Origin: an uncultured Ignavibacteria bacterium
Lineage (GTDB): Bacteria > Bacteroidota > Ignavibacteria > Ch128b
Length of the DNA stretch: 40,360 nt
Assembly: GCA_937944105.1 (NCBI GenBank)
Contig: CALDZP010000045.1
Location: 1 to 40,360 of the forward strand
Direction: 5' to 3'
A program made the translations under genes and the position numbers. This document shows, piece by piece, positions 28,001 through 35,499 of this stretch. The first letter of the stretch is position 1, and every line of letters begins with the position of its first letter. The notes beneath the pieces were generated by a model. That model had not been told where the DNA came from and ran no database searches. It worked only from the letters and a program-made list of their open reading frames with translations.

Positions 28001-28179
28001 ATACTTTATCCGGTCAATTAGTTAAAACTCTTTATAAGGATTCAAACTATCTTGATGGTACAATTTCCTGGAATTTAATTACAGATGATGGAATGGAAGC
28101 CGCTTATGGTGTTTATGTATATCATGTTGATGCACCAGGTATTGGAGAATACATCGGAAAATTTGCATTAATTAAATAA
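25057..28179 (+). CDS. large exported Asp-rich protein, TonB-receptor companion
   Basis: 1040 aa. Signal peptide ends near FSFAQ (20). No enzymatic domain is recognised. Residues 309-396 are very rich in Asp and Gly with repeated D-x-D/N-x-D/N-G motifs (GIDDDEDG, GIDNDGD, DLNGNGKWD), which resemble calcium-binding thrombospondin-3 or dockerin loops. A fibronectin-III-like part follows (about 505-640). The C-terminus (about 970-1040) looks like a FlgD-Ig or sorting-type beta domain (IRIYTLSGQLVKTL ... GVYVYHV ... GKFALIK), without the NPFNP motif. Sandwiched by 18 bp and about 15 bp between a TonB receptor and a PorV-like barrel, so likely an outer-surface subunit of that assembly. The exact role is unknown. 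Confidence 0.75.
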   Translation: MLRKIVFLALFILMEFSFAQVPYQIQLYRNEPKGNIQYRREGIMDGNQIRTLFYNNGEVGQWPYQPSGEWPKGSGHSYLDGVCVLIASEVRAPGNNQIIHPLITSYREWMDKDPVTGEIWGLEPIPGYVHPNSTKPAINTDPKSWPLVWPAALNLTPEWNGYWYGYFGRGVMNSDFETFFVMDDSRDKEFTRPPFLYFPIAADSDRGGLGLRVEVRGFQWSHVLAEDIIFWHYDIVNISDYDYPTTAFGFYTDPGVGGTADSGDDCASFDLKLDIAYCYDWDGIGLPDYWKTGMYGYAYLESPGNPWNGIDDDEDGMIDERRDDGIDNDGDWQPYSDLNGNGKWDREENEPLNDDLGRDGVGPFDRQYNGPDEGEGDGIPTDGEPNFDKTDKDESDQIGLTAVSIYRLGEGGTGGGWPKDDESMWLKMVAGTFDTSLQRSNISMVFSSGPFPLLKGLRERFSMALLFGENLGELIFNKETVQQIYNANYNFSKPPLKPKLTAVPGDGKVFLYWDNIAEESRDPFLGYEDNDPRKGYKKDFEGYLIYRSQEPEFNDIKIITDSKGIPRYWKPIAQFDKIDGIKGPDPVGINGAHFWRGDDTGLQYSYVDTDVKNGVTYYYACVSYDMGDPNFGTTGLQPSECTKIITVDYAGNVQFVDINCAVVTPNAPVAGYVPPQIQGDTKRVTEGVGTGSLQFHVYDPRVVEDNVQYEIVFKSTNDYPLYKTLSYDIIKIKGTTVDTILAVDSAYIGQGKVSPPFDGLALTVINDTAVTIIDSLTGWLVGKSNLLMRAFPDQTPVRGVPWPADYEITFYDGPADTCYLFSPPLYRRFPVNFKVWNKTEQKYCKIAVQDRDQSQSLSPGDVIQILEFKDKVISPANVRFAWNITYNSPANPNETPIYPKEGDKYVITTRKQFKTGDKFIVSTKAATTDNSLAKSQLSRIDVVPNPYLGAAAWEKRNLNTTGRGERKIDFINLPQKCTIRIYTLSGQLVKTLYKDSNYLDGTISWNLITDDGMEAAYGVYVYHVDAPGIGEYIGKFALIK

Positions 28180-28194
28180 GCGGAGTTGATAAAA

Positions 28195-29226
28195 ATGATG
28201 AAAAATATTTTTTATTCAGTTTTAATTTTACTGCCATTTGTCAGTATATTAACAGCGCAAACTTTTAAGACAAATGTTTCTAAAAGAGGAACAACGGCGG
28301 CAAATTTTCTTTCCATTGGTCAGAGTGCAAGAGCTATAGGTATGGGTTCGGCTTTTGTGGGTGTAGCTAATGATGTTAGTGCTATTTATTGGAATCCTGC
28401 CGGTCTTACTAAAGTAGAAGGTGGACAAATATTGGTTGATCATACAAACTGGATTGCAGGAACAAGTTATAATTTTCTCGCTGTTAGCTATAATACCGGT
28501 GATTATGGAACAGTTGGTGTAAGTTTTACTGGTTCTAATATTGGTGATATGAAAGTGACTACAATTGAAGAGCCATGGGGAACGGGCGAAGTTTTCTCTG
28601 CGACTGATATGGCAATTAGTATTGCATACGCTTTGCAATTAACAGATCGCTTTTCGATAGGATTTAATCCAAAATTTGTTTATCAAGGAATATGGAAGAT
28701 GAGTGCTACTGCCTTTGCTCTTGATATGGGTGTACAATATATAACGCCTTTTGATGATGCTATTCTTGCTATGGCTATCTCAAATTTTGGAACTGAAATG
28801 AGATTGCTTGGTCAATCTAATTTGGTATTGTATGATCCTGATCCGTTCACAACGGGTAATAACAATAAGATTCCAGCATATCTTGAAACAAAAGATTGGG
28901 CGTTACCATTAACATTTAGAGTTGGTGTAGCTTATAAACCACTTAGATCTACAATGCATAATTTAACCCTTGCTTTTGATGCTCTTCATCCAAGTGATGA
29001 TTATGAGTATGTTAACATAGGAATGGAATATGGATATCAAGATTTTCTGTTTATTCGTGGTGGGTATAAGACTTTGTTTCTTGATGATTCAGAAGAATCT
29101 TTCGCACTTGGTTTTGGGATTAAGAAAAATTTAATGGGAAATGTATCGCTAAAAGTTGATTATGCATATCAGGATTTTGGACGGCTGAATAATATTCAAA
29201 AATTTACCCTTACGGTTAGTTTCTAA
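28195..29226 (+). CDS. PorV/UPF0164-family outer-membrane beta-barrel protein
   Basis: 343 aa from ATG 28195; CGGAG (28181-28185) is well spaced for it, whereas an in-frame TTG at 28186 abuts that site. Signal peptide ends near LTAQ. The mature start GQSARAIGMGSAFVGVANDVSAIYWNPAGL is the hallmark of the family that includes PorV (LptO) and FadL-like barrels; I quote the core in two pieces only: ARAIGMGSAF and WNPAGL. The rest alternates as beta strands and ends FTLTVSF. PorV shuttles T9SS cargo to the attachment machinery; paralogues next to TonB receptors are of unknown role. Last gene of the receptor cluster, followed by a strong hairpin. Confidence 0.88.
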   Translation: MMKNIFYSVLILLPFVSILTAQTFKTNVSKRGTTAANFLSIGQSARAIGMGSAFVGVANDVSAIYWNPAGLTKVEGGQILVDHTNWIAGTSYNFLAVSYNTGDYGTVGVSFTGSNIGDMKVTTIEEPWGTGEVFSATDMAISIAYALQLTDRFSIGFNPKFVYQGIWKMSATAFALDMGVQYITPFDDAILAMAISNFGTEMRLLGQSNLVLYDPDPFTTGNNNKIPAYLETKDWALPLTFRVGVAYKPLRSTMHNLTLAFDALHPSDDYEYVNIGMEYGYQDFLFIRGGYKTLFLDDSEESFALGFGIKKNLMGNVSLKVDYAYQDFGRLNNIQKFTLTVSF

Positions 29227-29253
29227 ATGATTAATCTTTAATAACTGTTTGAT

Positions 29254-29281
29254 GCCCCGATTCACTTGTTTGAATCGGGGC
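29254..29281 (+). terminator. strong hairpin after the PorV-like gene
   Basis: GCCCCGATTCA (29254-29264), loop CTTGTT, TGAATCGGGGC (29271-29281): an 11-bp perfect stem, 28 bases after the stop codon. The tract after it (AATTTGTAAG) is only weakly T-rich. Its place between the receptor cluster and the hydrolase genes suggests a transcript end or processing point. Confidence 0.75.
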
Positions 29282-29345
29282 AATTTGTAAGAGCCTTTAA
29301 AATTTATGAAGTGGTCCTAAATAAAAAATTGAATAATAAAAACAA

Positions 29346-31193
29346 ATGAAAAAAGTTTTATATAAAATGTTAACCAAGCCATTTTATAACTTCCTCGCTA
29401 TATTTATAGCTTTGTATTTTTTGAGTTTTGGTGAAAATATTTCAGCAAAAGATTTTAAAGGAGCAGAATTTAGAACTAAACAACAATTTCTTTATGGTCG
29501 ATTTGAAGTTAGAATGAAATCAGCTTATCGCGAAGGTGTATTGTCATCTTTTTTTACTTATCATGAATTTTCTGGTGGAATTGAAAATTGGAATGAGATT
29601 GATATTGAAATTCTTGGCAGATATCCTAATGACATTCAGTTCAATACAATTACATCAGGACAGACAAATCATGTGAGTCATTATCCATTACCATTTTCTC
29701 CACACGAAGACTTTCATGTTTATGCGTTTGAATGGACTCCAAACTATGTAGCCTGGTTTGTTGATGGAATTGAAGTTTATCGACAAACAGGTCCTCATAT
29801 TGCAACATTAAATAAGCCACAAAAATTAATGATGAATATCTGGAATCCAGAAGCAACGAACTGGGCTGGGCAGTTTAATCCTGATGCGCTACCAGCATTT
29901 GCTTATTATGATTGGGTAAAATATTATCTATACACACCTGGCTCTGGAAATTATGGTACTAACAATAACTTTACTTTCTCCTGGTCTGATGACTTTGACT
30001 ACTGGAACACTTCTCGATGGGACAAGGCAACACATACATTCGTCGGAAATGGCTGTGATTTTATCCCTGAAAATGTTGTTATACGAAATGGGTATTTAAT
30101 TTTATGTTTAACGAACAGCACAAATATTGGTTATACTGATTTAAAAGGACCAGTTTTGTTCTCTGCTAAAGTCCATAATGGTAAAATCCTTGTTAATTTT
30201 TCTGAAGAGTTGGATGAGATTTCCGCTCAAACAAAATCGAATTATATTATTTACGGAGTTAGTGTTGATTCTGCAAAATTACTTTCTGACAGAAAAACTG
30301 TGGAACTTACTGTTTCAGGCTGGGATTTTATATCTCAAAAAACTTTAGTTGTATTAAACGTTAAAGATGATTGGAACCCTCCAAATGTAATGAGTCCAAA
30401 GGCAGTCACAATCATAACTCAAACACAATTTAATTTCCCATTAAAAATAAATTGTGGGGGTCCCTCTGTTCTTGGTTATTTACCTGAACAACAATGGACA
30501 ATTACATCTGATTATGGATCAATTGATGGGGGAAATGCAACTTATTCATTTAATATAAACAACACAGATGAAGATGAAATTTATCAATCAGAAAAATGGG
30601 GAATGACAACTTACCGAGTTAGACTTCCAAATGGTACTTATAGTATCAAATTAATGTTTGCTGAAAATTATCATAATCAAGCAGGTGCAAGGATTTTTGA
30701 TGTTTGGGTTGAAAATGAAAGGATACTCCAAAATTTTGATATTTATGCTTTAGTGGGGAGAAATACTGCCTATGTAAAACAAATAGATAATGTTAATATA
30801 CTTGATGGATATCTTGATATTTATTTTGTCACTCATAAAGATTATCCATTAATTAATGGTATTGTAATAAATTTAATTTCTCTGGGAATTAATGAAATAA
30901 ATTCAGAGCAAATAAATAAATTTTTTTTAGACCAGAATTTCCCCAATCCATTCAATGGGCAAACAATTATTAAATATTCAATTCATAAGCCAGATATTTA
31001 TTTATTCGGTTTATATGATATTCTCGGGAGAGAAATTTTTAGAAAAGAACTGGGCTACCTTCAAGAAGGTAACTATACCATTAAGTTAAATTTAAATGAT
31101 CTTAATGGATTAAAGCTCTCATCGGGAACATATATTTATTTTCTTAAAAACGATAACTCAATTCAGTTCAAAAAAATGTTATTAATGAATTAA
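29346..31193 (+). CDS. circularly permuted GH16 licheninase with malectin and T9SS domains
   Basis: 615 aa. Signal peptide 1-34; GH16 catalytic domain 35-257; SbsA/Big-type Ig-like domain (about 267-358); malectin-like carbohydrate-binding domain (about 365-512); T9SS sorting domain (524-615, QNFPNPFNGQT). The catalytic motif is EIDIE (84-88; Glu84 nucleophile, Asp86, Glu88 acid/base), the short E-x-D-x-E form typical of beta-1,3-1,4-glucanases (EC 3.2.1.73). Strand order is permuted: the piece that opens ordinary lichenases (FSWSDDFDYWNTSRW...HTFVGN, about 211-257) comes after the piece that closes them (AYYDWVKYY, 186-194). Fibrobacter succinogenes beta-glucanase has the same permutation, and the mature start AKDFxGAE and the YTPGxG linker match it. 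No ribosome-binding site is obvious. Cell-surface enzyme. Confidence 0.92.
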   Translation: MKKVLYKMLTKPFYNFLAIFIALYFLSFGENISAKDFKGAEFRTKQQFLYGRFEVRMKSAYREGVLSSFFTYHEFSGGIENWNEIDIEILGRYPNDIQFNTITSGQTNHVSHYPLPFSPHEDFHVYAFEWTPNYVAWFVDGIEVYRQTGPHIATLNKPQKLMMNIWNPEATNWAGQFNPDALPAFAYYDWVKYYLYTPGSGNYGTNNNFTFSWSDDFDYWNTSRWDKATHTFVGNGCDFIPENVVIRNGYLILCLTNSTNIGYTDLKGPVLFSAKVHNGKILVNFSEELDEISAQTKSNYIIYGVSVDSAKLLSDRKTVELTVSGWDFISQKTLVVLNVKDDWNPPNVMSPKAVTIITQTQFNFPLKINCGGPSVLGYLPEQQWTITSDYGSIDGGNATYSFNINNTDEDEIYQSEKWGMTTYRVRLPNGTYSIKLMFAENYHNQAGARIFDVWVENERILQNFDIYALVGRNTAYVKQIDNVNILDGYLDIYFVTHKDYPLINGIVINLISLGINEINSEQINKFFLDQNFPNPFNGQTIIKYSIHKPDIYLFGLYDILGREIFRKELGYLQEGNYTIKLNLNDLNGLKLSSGTYIYFLKNDNSIQFKKMLLMN

Positions 31194-31214
31194 AATGAAA
31201 TCAGGGGAAGAAAA

Positions 31215-33434
31215 ATGAAATTGATTTATATAATTTTTATAATTTTACCTCTGACACTCTTCTCTCAATCAAAAACAATTGAAGAGCGAGTCCAGGAATT
31301 ATTATCAAAAATGACCCTTGAAGAGAAAGTGGGGCAAATGACTCAAATAACGCTTCAAGTTGTTTCAAAAAAACAAGGGACAAAAAATCAGTTACATGAA
31401 TTAGACGAGAAAAAATTAGAGGAAGCTATTGTAAAGTATAATATCGGTTCTATCTTAAATGTTTATGATGTTGCTCATTCAATCGAATACTGGCATGAAG
31501 TAATTACTAAAATTCAAGATATCGCAACTAAGAAAACAAGACTTGGTATACCAATAATATATGGTATTGATGCAATTCATGGTGCTACTTATACAAAAGG
31601 TTCCACATTATTCCCACAATCTTTGGCTATAGCTTCGACATTTAATAAAGATATTGCAGAACGAATTGGAGAAATTACTTCTTTAGAAACACGAGCAAGT
31701 GGAATTCCATGGAATTTTTATCCAGTAATGGATTTAGGTCGTCAACCATTGTGGCCAAGATTATGGGAAACTTTTGGTGAGGATGTTTATCTGGCTCAGC
31801 AAATGGGGATGGCTTATATTAAAGGCGCTCAAGGTGATGATATAAGTCGACCAGATAAACTAGCAACCTGTCTTAAACACTATGTAGGATATAGTTTTCC
31901 TTTTAATGGTTTCGATAGGACACCAGCATATATGTCTGAAAGAACATTAAGGGAATATTTTCTCCCACCTTTTGAGGCTGGAATTAAAGCTGGTGCAAAA
32001 ACAATTATGGTTAACTCAAGTGAGGTTGATGGCATTCCAGGTCATGCAAATTATCATTTACTTACAGAAATTCTTCGGGGTGAATTGAAGTTTGATGGAT
32101 TTGTTGTCTCAGATTGGGAGGATATAAATAGATTACATACTAGAGATAGAATCGCTTCATCCTTGAAAGAAGCTGTAAAAATTGCGGTAATGGCTGGAGT
32201 TGATATGAGTATGGTGCCTTATGATTTTAGCTTCTATAATAATTTAATCGAACTGGTTAAAGAAGGTTCTGTTCCAATGTGGAGAATTGATGAAGCTGTT
32301 AGCAGAATTTTGAAAGTTAAATTTGAACTTGGTCTTTTCGAAAATCCTTATCCCTCTAAAGAACTTTTACAAAAGTTTGCAAGTGACGAACATAAACAAT
32401 TTAATCTTAAAGCTGCTCAAGAATCTATAATACTTGCTAAAAATGAGAAGAATATCCTCCCTCTGAGAAAAAATAAAAAAATATTTGTTACTGGTCCAAC
32501 TGCGAACAAACTTTCGGTTTTGAATGGAGGATGGACGATCACCTGGCAAGGCAATGAAGAGGAGTTATATCCACAAGAAAAAAACACAATACTTGAAGCA
32601 ATTAGATTAAAAATTGGTGACCAAAATGTTTTATATGAGGAAGGTTGTTCTTTTGATAAAGAGTTGAATTCAAATAAAGCAGTTCAAAAAGCAAAACAAT
32701 CAGATGTAATAGTTTTGTGTCTTGGTGAACCGGCATATTGTGAAACTCCTGGTAATATTAATGACTTAACACTTCCTGAAGCTCAACTCAATTATGCCAT
32801 GAAAATGATTTCAACTGGTAAACCAGTTGTACTTGTTTTAGTTGAAGGACGTCCGAGATTAATCACTAAAATTTTTGATAAAGTTCAAGGTGCAATAATA
32901 GCATTCCTTCCAGGTATGGAAGGTGGCAATGCAATAGCAGATATTCTTTTCGGTGAAGTAAATCCATCAGGAAAACTTCCAATAACTTACCCAAAATATC
33001 CTAATGCTATTGTTCACTACGACTATAAACCAATTGAATCTTATGATGTGAATAAATATGATCCACTACTTCCTTTTGGATTTGGATTAAGTTATACAAA
33101 ATTTTCTTACTCGAATATTAAAATTAATAAAACAGAAATAACAGAGGATGATGAGTTAGAAGTAAGTATAGATGTTACTAATAATGGCTCTATGAAAGGA
33201 AAAGAAGCAGTGCTTATGTACATTACCGATGTTTATGGTCAGGTTAGTCGACCAAATAAACAATTGAAAGGGTTTCAAAAGATTGAATTAAATCCTGGGG
33301 AAACAAAAACTGTAAAATTCCAAATAAATAAAGAACATCTTTCCTTTATTGGATTAAATAATAAAAGAATTGTTGAGCCGGGAGAGTTTATTATAACTAT
33401 AGGTGAACTTCAAAAAAAGTTTTATTTGAAATAA
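31215..33434 (+). CDS. GH3 beta-glucosidase, periplasmic
   Basis: 739 aa, BglX-like. Signal peptide 1-18, GH3 N domain (about 22-360) with KHYVGYSFPFNG and nucleophile Asp300 in FVVSDWED, GH3 C domain (about 395-600) with the GEPAYCETPGNINDL loop that carries the acid/base Glu, and a C-terminal fibronectin-III-like domain (about 640-735). There is no T9SS sorting domain, unlike its neighbours, so the enzyme should remain in the periplasm and release glucose from imported cello- or laminari-oligosaccharides. It follows the GH16 gene by 21 bp, with GGGGAAG before the ATG, in one operon. Confidence 0.94.
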   Translation: MKLIYIIFIILPLTLFSQSKTIEERVQELLSKMTLEEKVGQMTQITLQVVSKKQGTKNQLHELDEKKLEEAIVKYNIGSILNVYDVAHSIEYWHEVITKIQDIATKKTRLGIPIIYGIDAIHGATYTKGSTLFPQSLAIASTFNKDIAERIGEITSLETRASGIPWNFYPVMDLGRQPLWPRLWETFGEDVYLAQQMGMAYIKGAQGDDISRPDKLATCLKHYVGYSFPFNGFDRTPAYMSERTLREYFLPPFEAGIKAGAKTIMVNSSEVDGIPGHANYHLLTEILRGELKFDGFVVSDWEDINRLHTRDRIASSLKEAVKIAVMAGVDMSMVPYDFSFYNNLIELVKEGSVPMWRIDEAVSRILKVKFELGLFENPYPSKELLQKFASDEHKQFNLKAAQESIILAKNEKNILPLRKNKKIFVTGPTANKLSVLNGGWTITWQGNEEELYPQEKNTILEAIRLKIGDQNVLYEEGCSFDKELNSNKAVQKAKQSDVIVLCLGEPAYCETPGNINDLTLPEAQLNYAMKMISTGKPVVLVLVEGRPRLITKIFDKVQGAIIAFLPGMEGGNAIADILFGEVNPSGKLPITYPKYPNAIVHYDYKPIESYDVNKYDPLLPFGFGLSYTKFSYSNIKINKTEITEDDELEVSIDVTNNGSMKGKEAVLMYITDVYGQVSRPNKQLKGFQKIELNPGETKTVKFQINKEHLSFIGLNNKRIVEPGEFIITIGELQKKFYLK

Positions 33435-33498
33435 TTTGCTTAATATAATAATAAACTATAAAATTAATCTCATTCACAATTAAAAATTTTTTTAAATT

Positions 33499-35499
33499 AT
33501 GGGAGGATTTGTGTTTTCTCGGGTATCATTCTTATTAACCTTCGCTATTTTATTTTTCCTTTTTTCTATAAAATCTGACGCAGTTGGTTTTCTTAAAGTA
33601 AATGGTAAAAAAATAATTGACGGCACTGGTCAAGAATTTTACTTGAAAGGAATGGGGCTTGGTGGATGGCTTTTGCAGGAAGGTTATATGTTACATACAT
33701 CAGGATTTGCTAATGCTCAATGGCAAATTAGACAAAAAATTGTTGAATTAATTGGTGAAGCAAACACGGAGATATTTTACGAAACATATAGAAAGAATTT
33801 TATCAGAAAGATAGATATTGATTCAATTAAAGCATGGGGATTTAATTCTATTAGATTACCTTTTCACTGGAATTTATTTGCTACAAATACAAATCCACCT
33901 CAGTTTATAAATAAAGGATTTGAAATTATTGACTCACTTCTTTCATGGTGTGAGGCAAATCAGATTTATCTTATTCTAGATATGCACGCTGCTCCGGGTG
34001 GTCAAAGTGATGAAAACATTAGTGATTATAATCCCGCATATCCATCTTTATGGCAAAGTGAACAAAATAAGGATTTAACTGTAAAAATTTGGCGAAAAAT
34101 TGCAGAACGATATAAGGATAAGGAATGGATAGGGGGATATGATCTATTAAATGAACCTAAATGGAACCTACCACCAAATAATCAACCTTTAAGGGATTTG
34201 TACATTAGAATTACAGATACAATTAGAGCTGTTGATACAAATCACATTATCTTTATTGAAGGTAATTGGTTTGCAACCGATTTTACTGGTCTTACTCCTC
34301 CCTGGGATAATAATATGGTTTATAGTTTTCACAAGTACTGGAATTCAAATGATCAGGGATCTATACAATATCTTTTGAATATAAGAAATGAATTTAATGT
34401 ACCGCTCTGGCTTGGTGAAAGCGGAGAAAATTCAAATAAATGGATGGTTGATTGCGTGGAATTGATGAGACAAAATAATATCGGGTGGTGCTGGTGGACT
34501 CATAAAAAAATTGAAACGATTGCAGGACCTTTATCTGCAGTTATGTCCCCGTTTTATAAAACATTACTTGATTATTGGAGAGGTTCTGGTCCTAAACCAA
34601 GTTCAACTTATGCTTATAATGCATTAATGATGCAAGCAGAAAACTTAAAACTTGAATTATGTGAATTTAGAAAAGATTTTATTGATGCATTGATGCGACA
34701 GCCAGGAAATACTCAAACTAAGCCTTATAATGAAAATTTAATTCCAGGTATCGTTTATGCTACCGAATATGATATGGGAAAATTAAATTATGCTTATTAT
34801 GATGTAGATTATCAAAATGTTGGTGGTGGTATATGGAATAATGGCGGTAAATTTCGAAACGATGGAGTTGATATTGAGTATTGTACTGATTTTACTTCAA
34901 ATGGATATAATGTCGGATGGATTCAAAACGGTGAGTGGCTTAGATATACGTGTAACATAACACAGGCTGGGATTTACAAAATTAAAATTAATGTTGCGTC
35001 AATGAATTCTAATGGACAAATTCTTTTAAGACTTGATGGTGTTCCTCTTGGTGGATTAATATCAGTTCCAAATACAAATGGGTGGCAAAACTGGCAATTA
35101 ATAGAATTGAATAATGTTTATCTTCCTGCGGGTATCCATCAACTTGAAGCAAGATTTTATACAGGGGGCTTCAATCTAAGTCATTTTGAATTTGAATTGT
35201 TATCTACAGATGTTAACGAAGAGAAATTAAGACCTAAAGATTTTAATTTGTATCAGAATTATCCAAATCCTTTTAATTCTAAAACTGCTATAACTTATTC
35301 AATTCCAAGCAGTGGTTACGTTAAGCTTAAACTCTATGATTTATTAGGGAATCAAGTTTTATCAATAGTTGATGAATACAAAAAACCAGGAACTTATATT
35401 GAAGAACTTGATTCAACTTCATTAACAAGTGGTACTTATTTTTTACGGTTAGATTCTGGTAATAAGTCAATGGTTCGAAAGATAATGGTAATGAAATGA
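33499..35499 (+). CDS. GH5 beta-glucanase with CBM6 and T9SS sorting domain
   Basis: 666 aa from ATG 33499. GGAGG at 33502-33506 lies inside the frame and four bases before an in-frame GTG at 33511, so translation may truly begin at GTG 33511. Signal peptide to about 28; GH5 domain (about 30-365) with SIRLPFHWN, acid/base Glu219 in LLNEP, YSFHKYW (275-281), nucleophile Glu307 in WLGESGE. Then a CBM6-like domain (about 412-568, with YDVDYQN, WIQNGEWLRYT and HFEFE) and a sorting domain (581-666, YQNYPNPFNSKT). Likely a surface endo- or exo-beta-glucanase; the DMHAAPGGQ stretch recalls exo-beta-1,3-glucanases, but specificity is not settled. Overlaps the CotH gene by four bases. Confidence 0.92.
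   Translation: MGGFVFSRVSFLLTFAILFFLFSIKSDAVGFLKVNGKKIIDGTGQEFYLKGMGLGGWLLQEGYMLHTSGFANAQWQIRQKIVELIGEANTEIFYETYRKNFIRKIDIDSIKAWGFNSIRLPFHWNLFATNTNPPQFINKGFEIIDSLLSWCEANQIYLILDMHAAPGGQSDENISDYNPAYPSLWQSEQNKDLTVKIWRKIAERYKDKEWIGGYDLLNEPKWNLPPNNQPLRDLYIRITDTIRAVDTNHIIFIEGNWFATDFTGLTPPWDNNMVYSFHKYWNSNDQGSIQYLLNIRNEFNVPLWLGESGENSNKWMVDCVELMRQNNIGWCWWTHKKIETIAGPLSAVMSPFYKTLLDYWRGSGPKPSSTYAYNALMMQAENLKLELCEFRKDFIDALMRQPGNTQTKPYNENLIPGIVYATEYDMGKLNYAYYDVDYQNVGGGIWNNGGKFRNDGVDIEYCTDFTSNGYNVGWIQNGEWLRYTCNITQAGIYKIKINVASMNSNGQILLRLDGVPLGGLISVPNTNGWQNWQLIELNNVYLPAGIHQLEARFYTGGFNLSHFEFELLSTDVNEEKLRPKDFNLYQNYPNPFNSKTAITYSIPSSGYVKLKLYDLLGNQVLSIVDEYKKPGTYIEELDSTSLTSGTYFLRLDSGNKSMVRKIMVMK

Noticed and set aside
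25057-28179. SusD-like identity for the 1040-residue exported protein
   Set aside because: No lipoprotein signal and no helical TPR-like SusD fold; it is beta-rich, Asp-rich and about twice the usual SusD length.
28186-28194. TTG start of the PorV-like gene at 28186
   Set aside because: It directly abuts the CGGAG ribosome-binding site; ATG 28195 has proper spacing.
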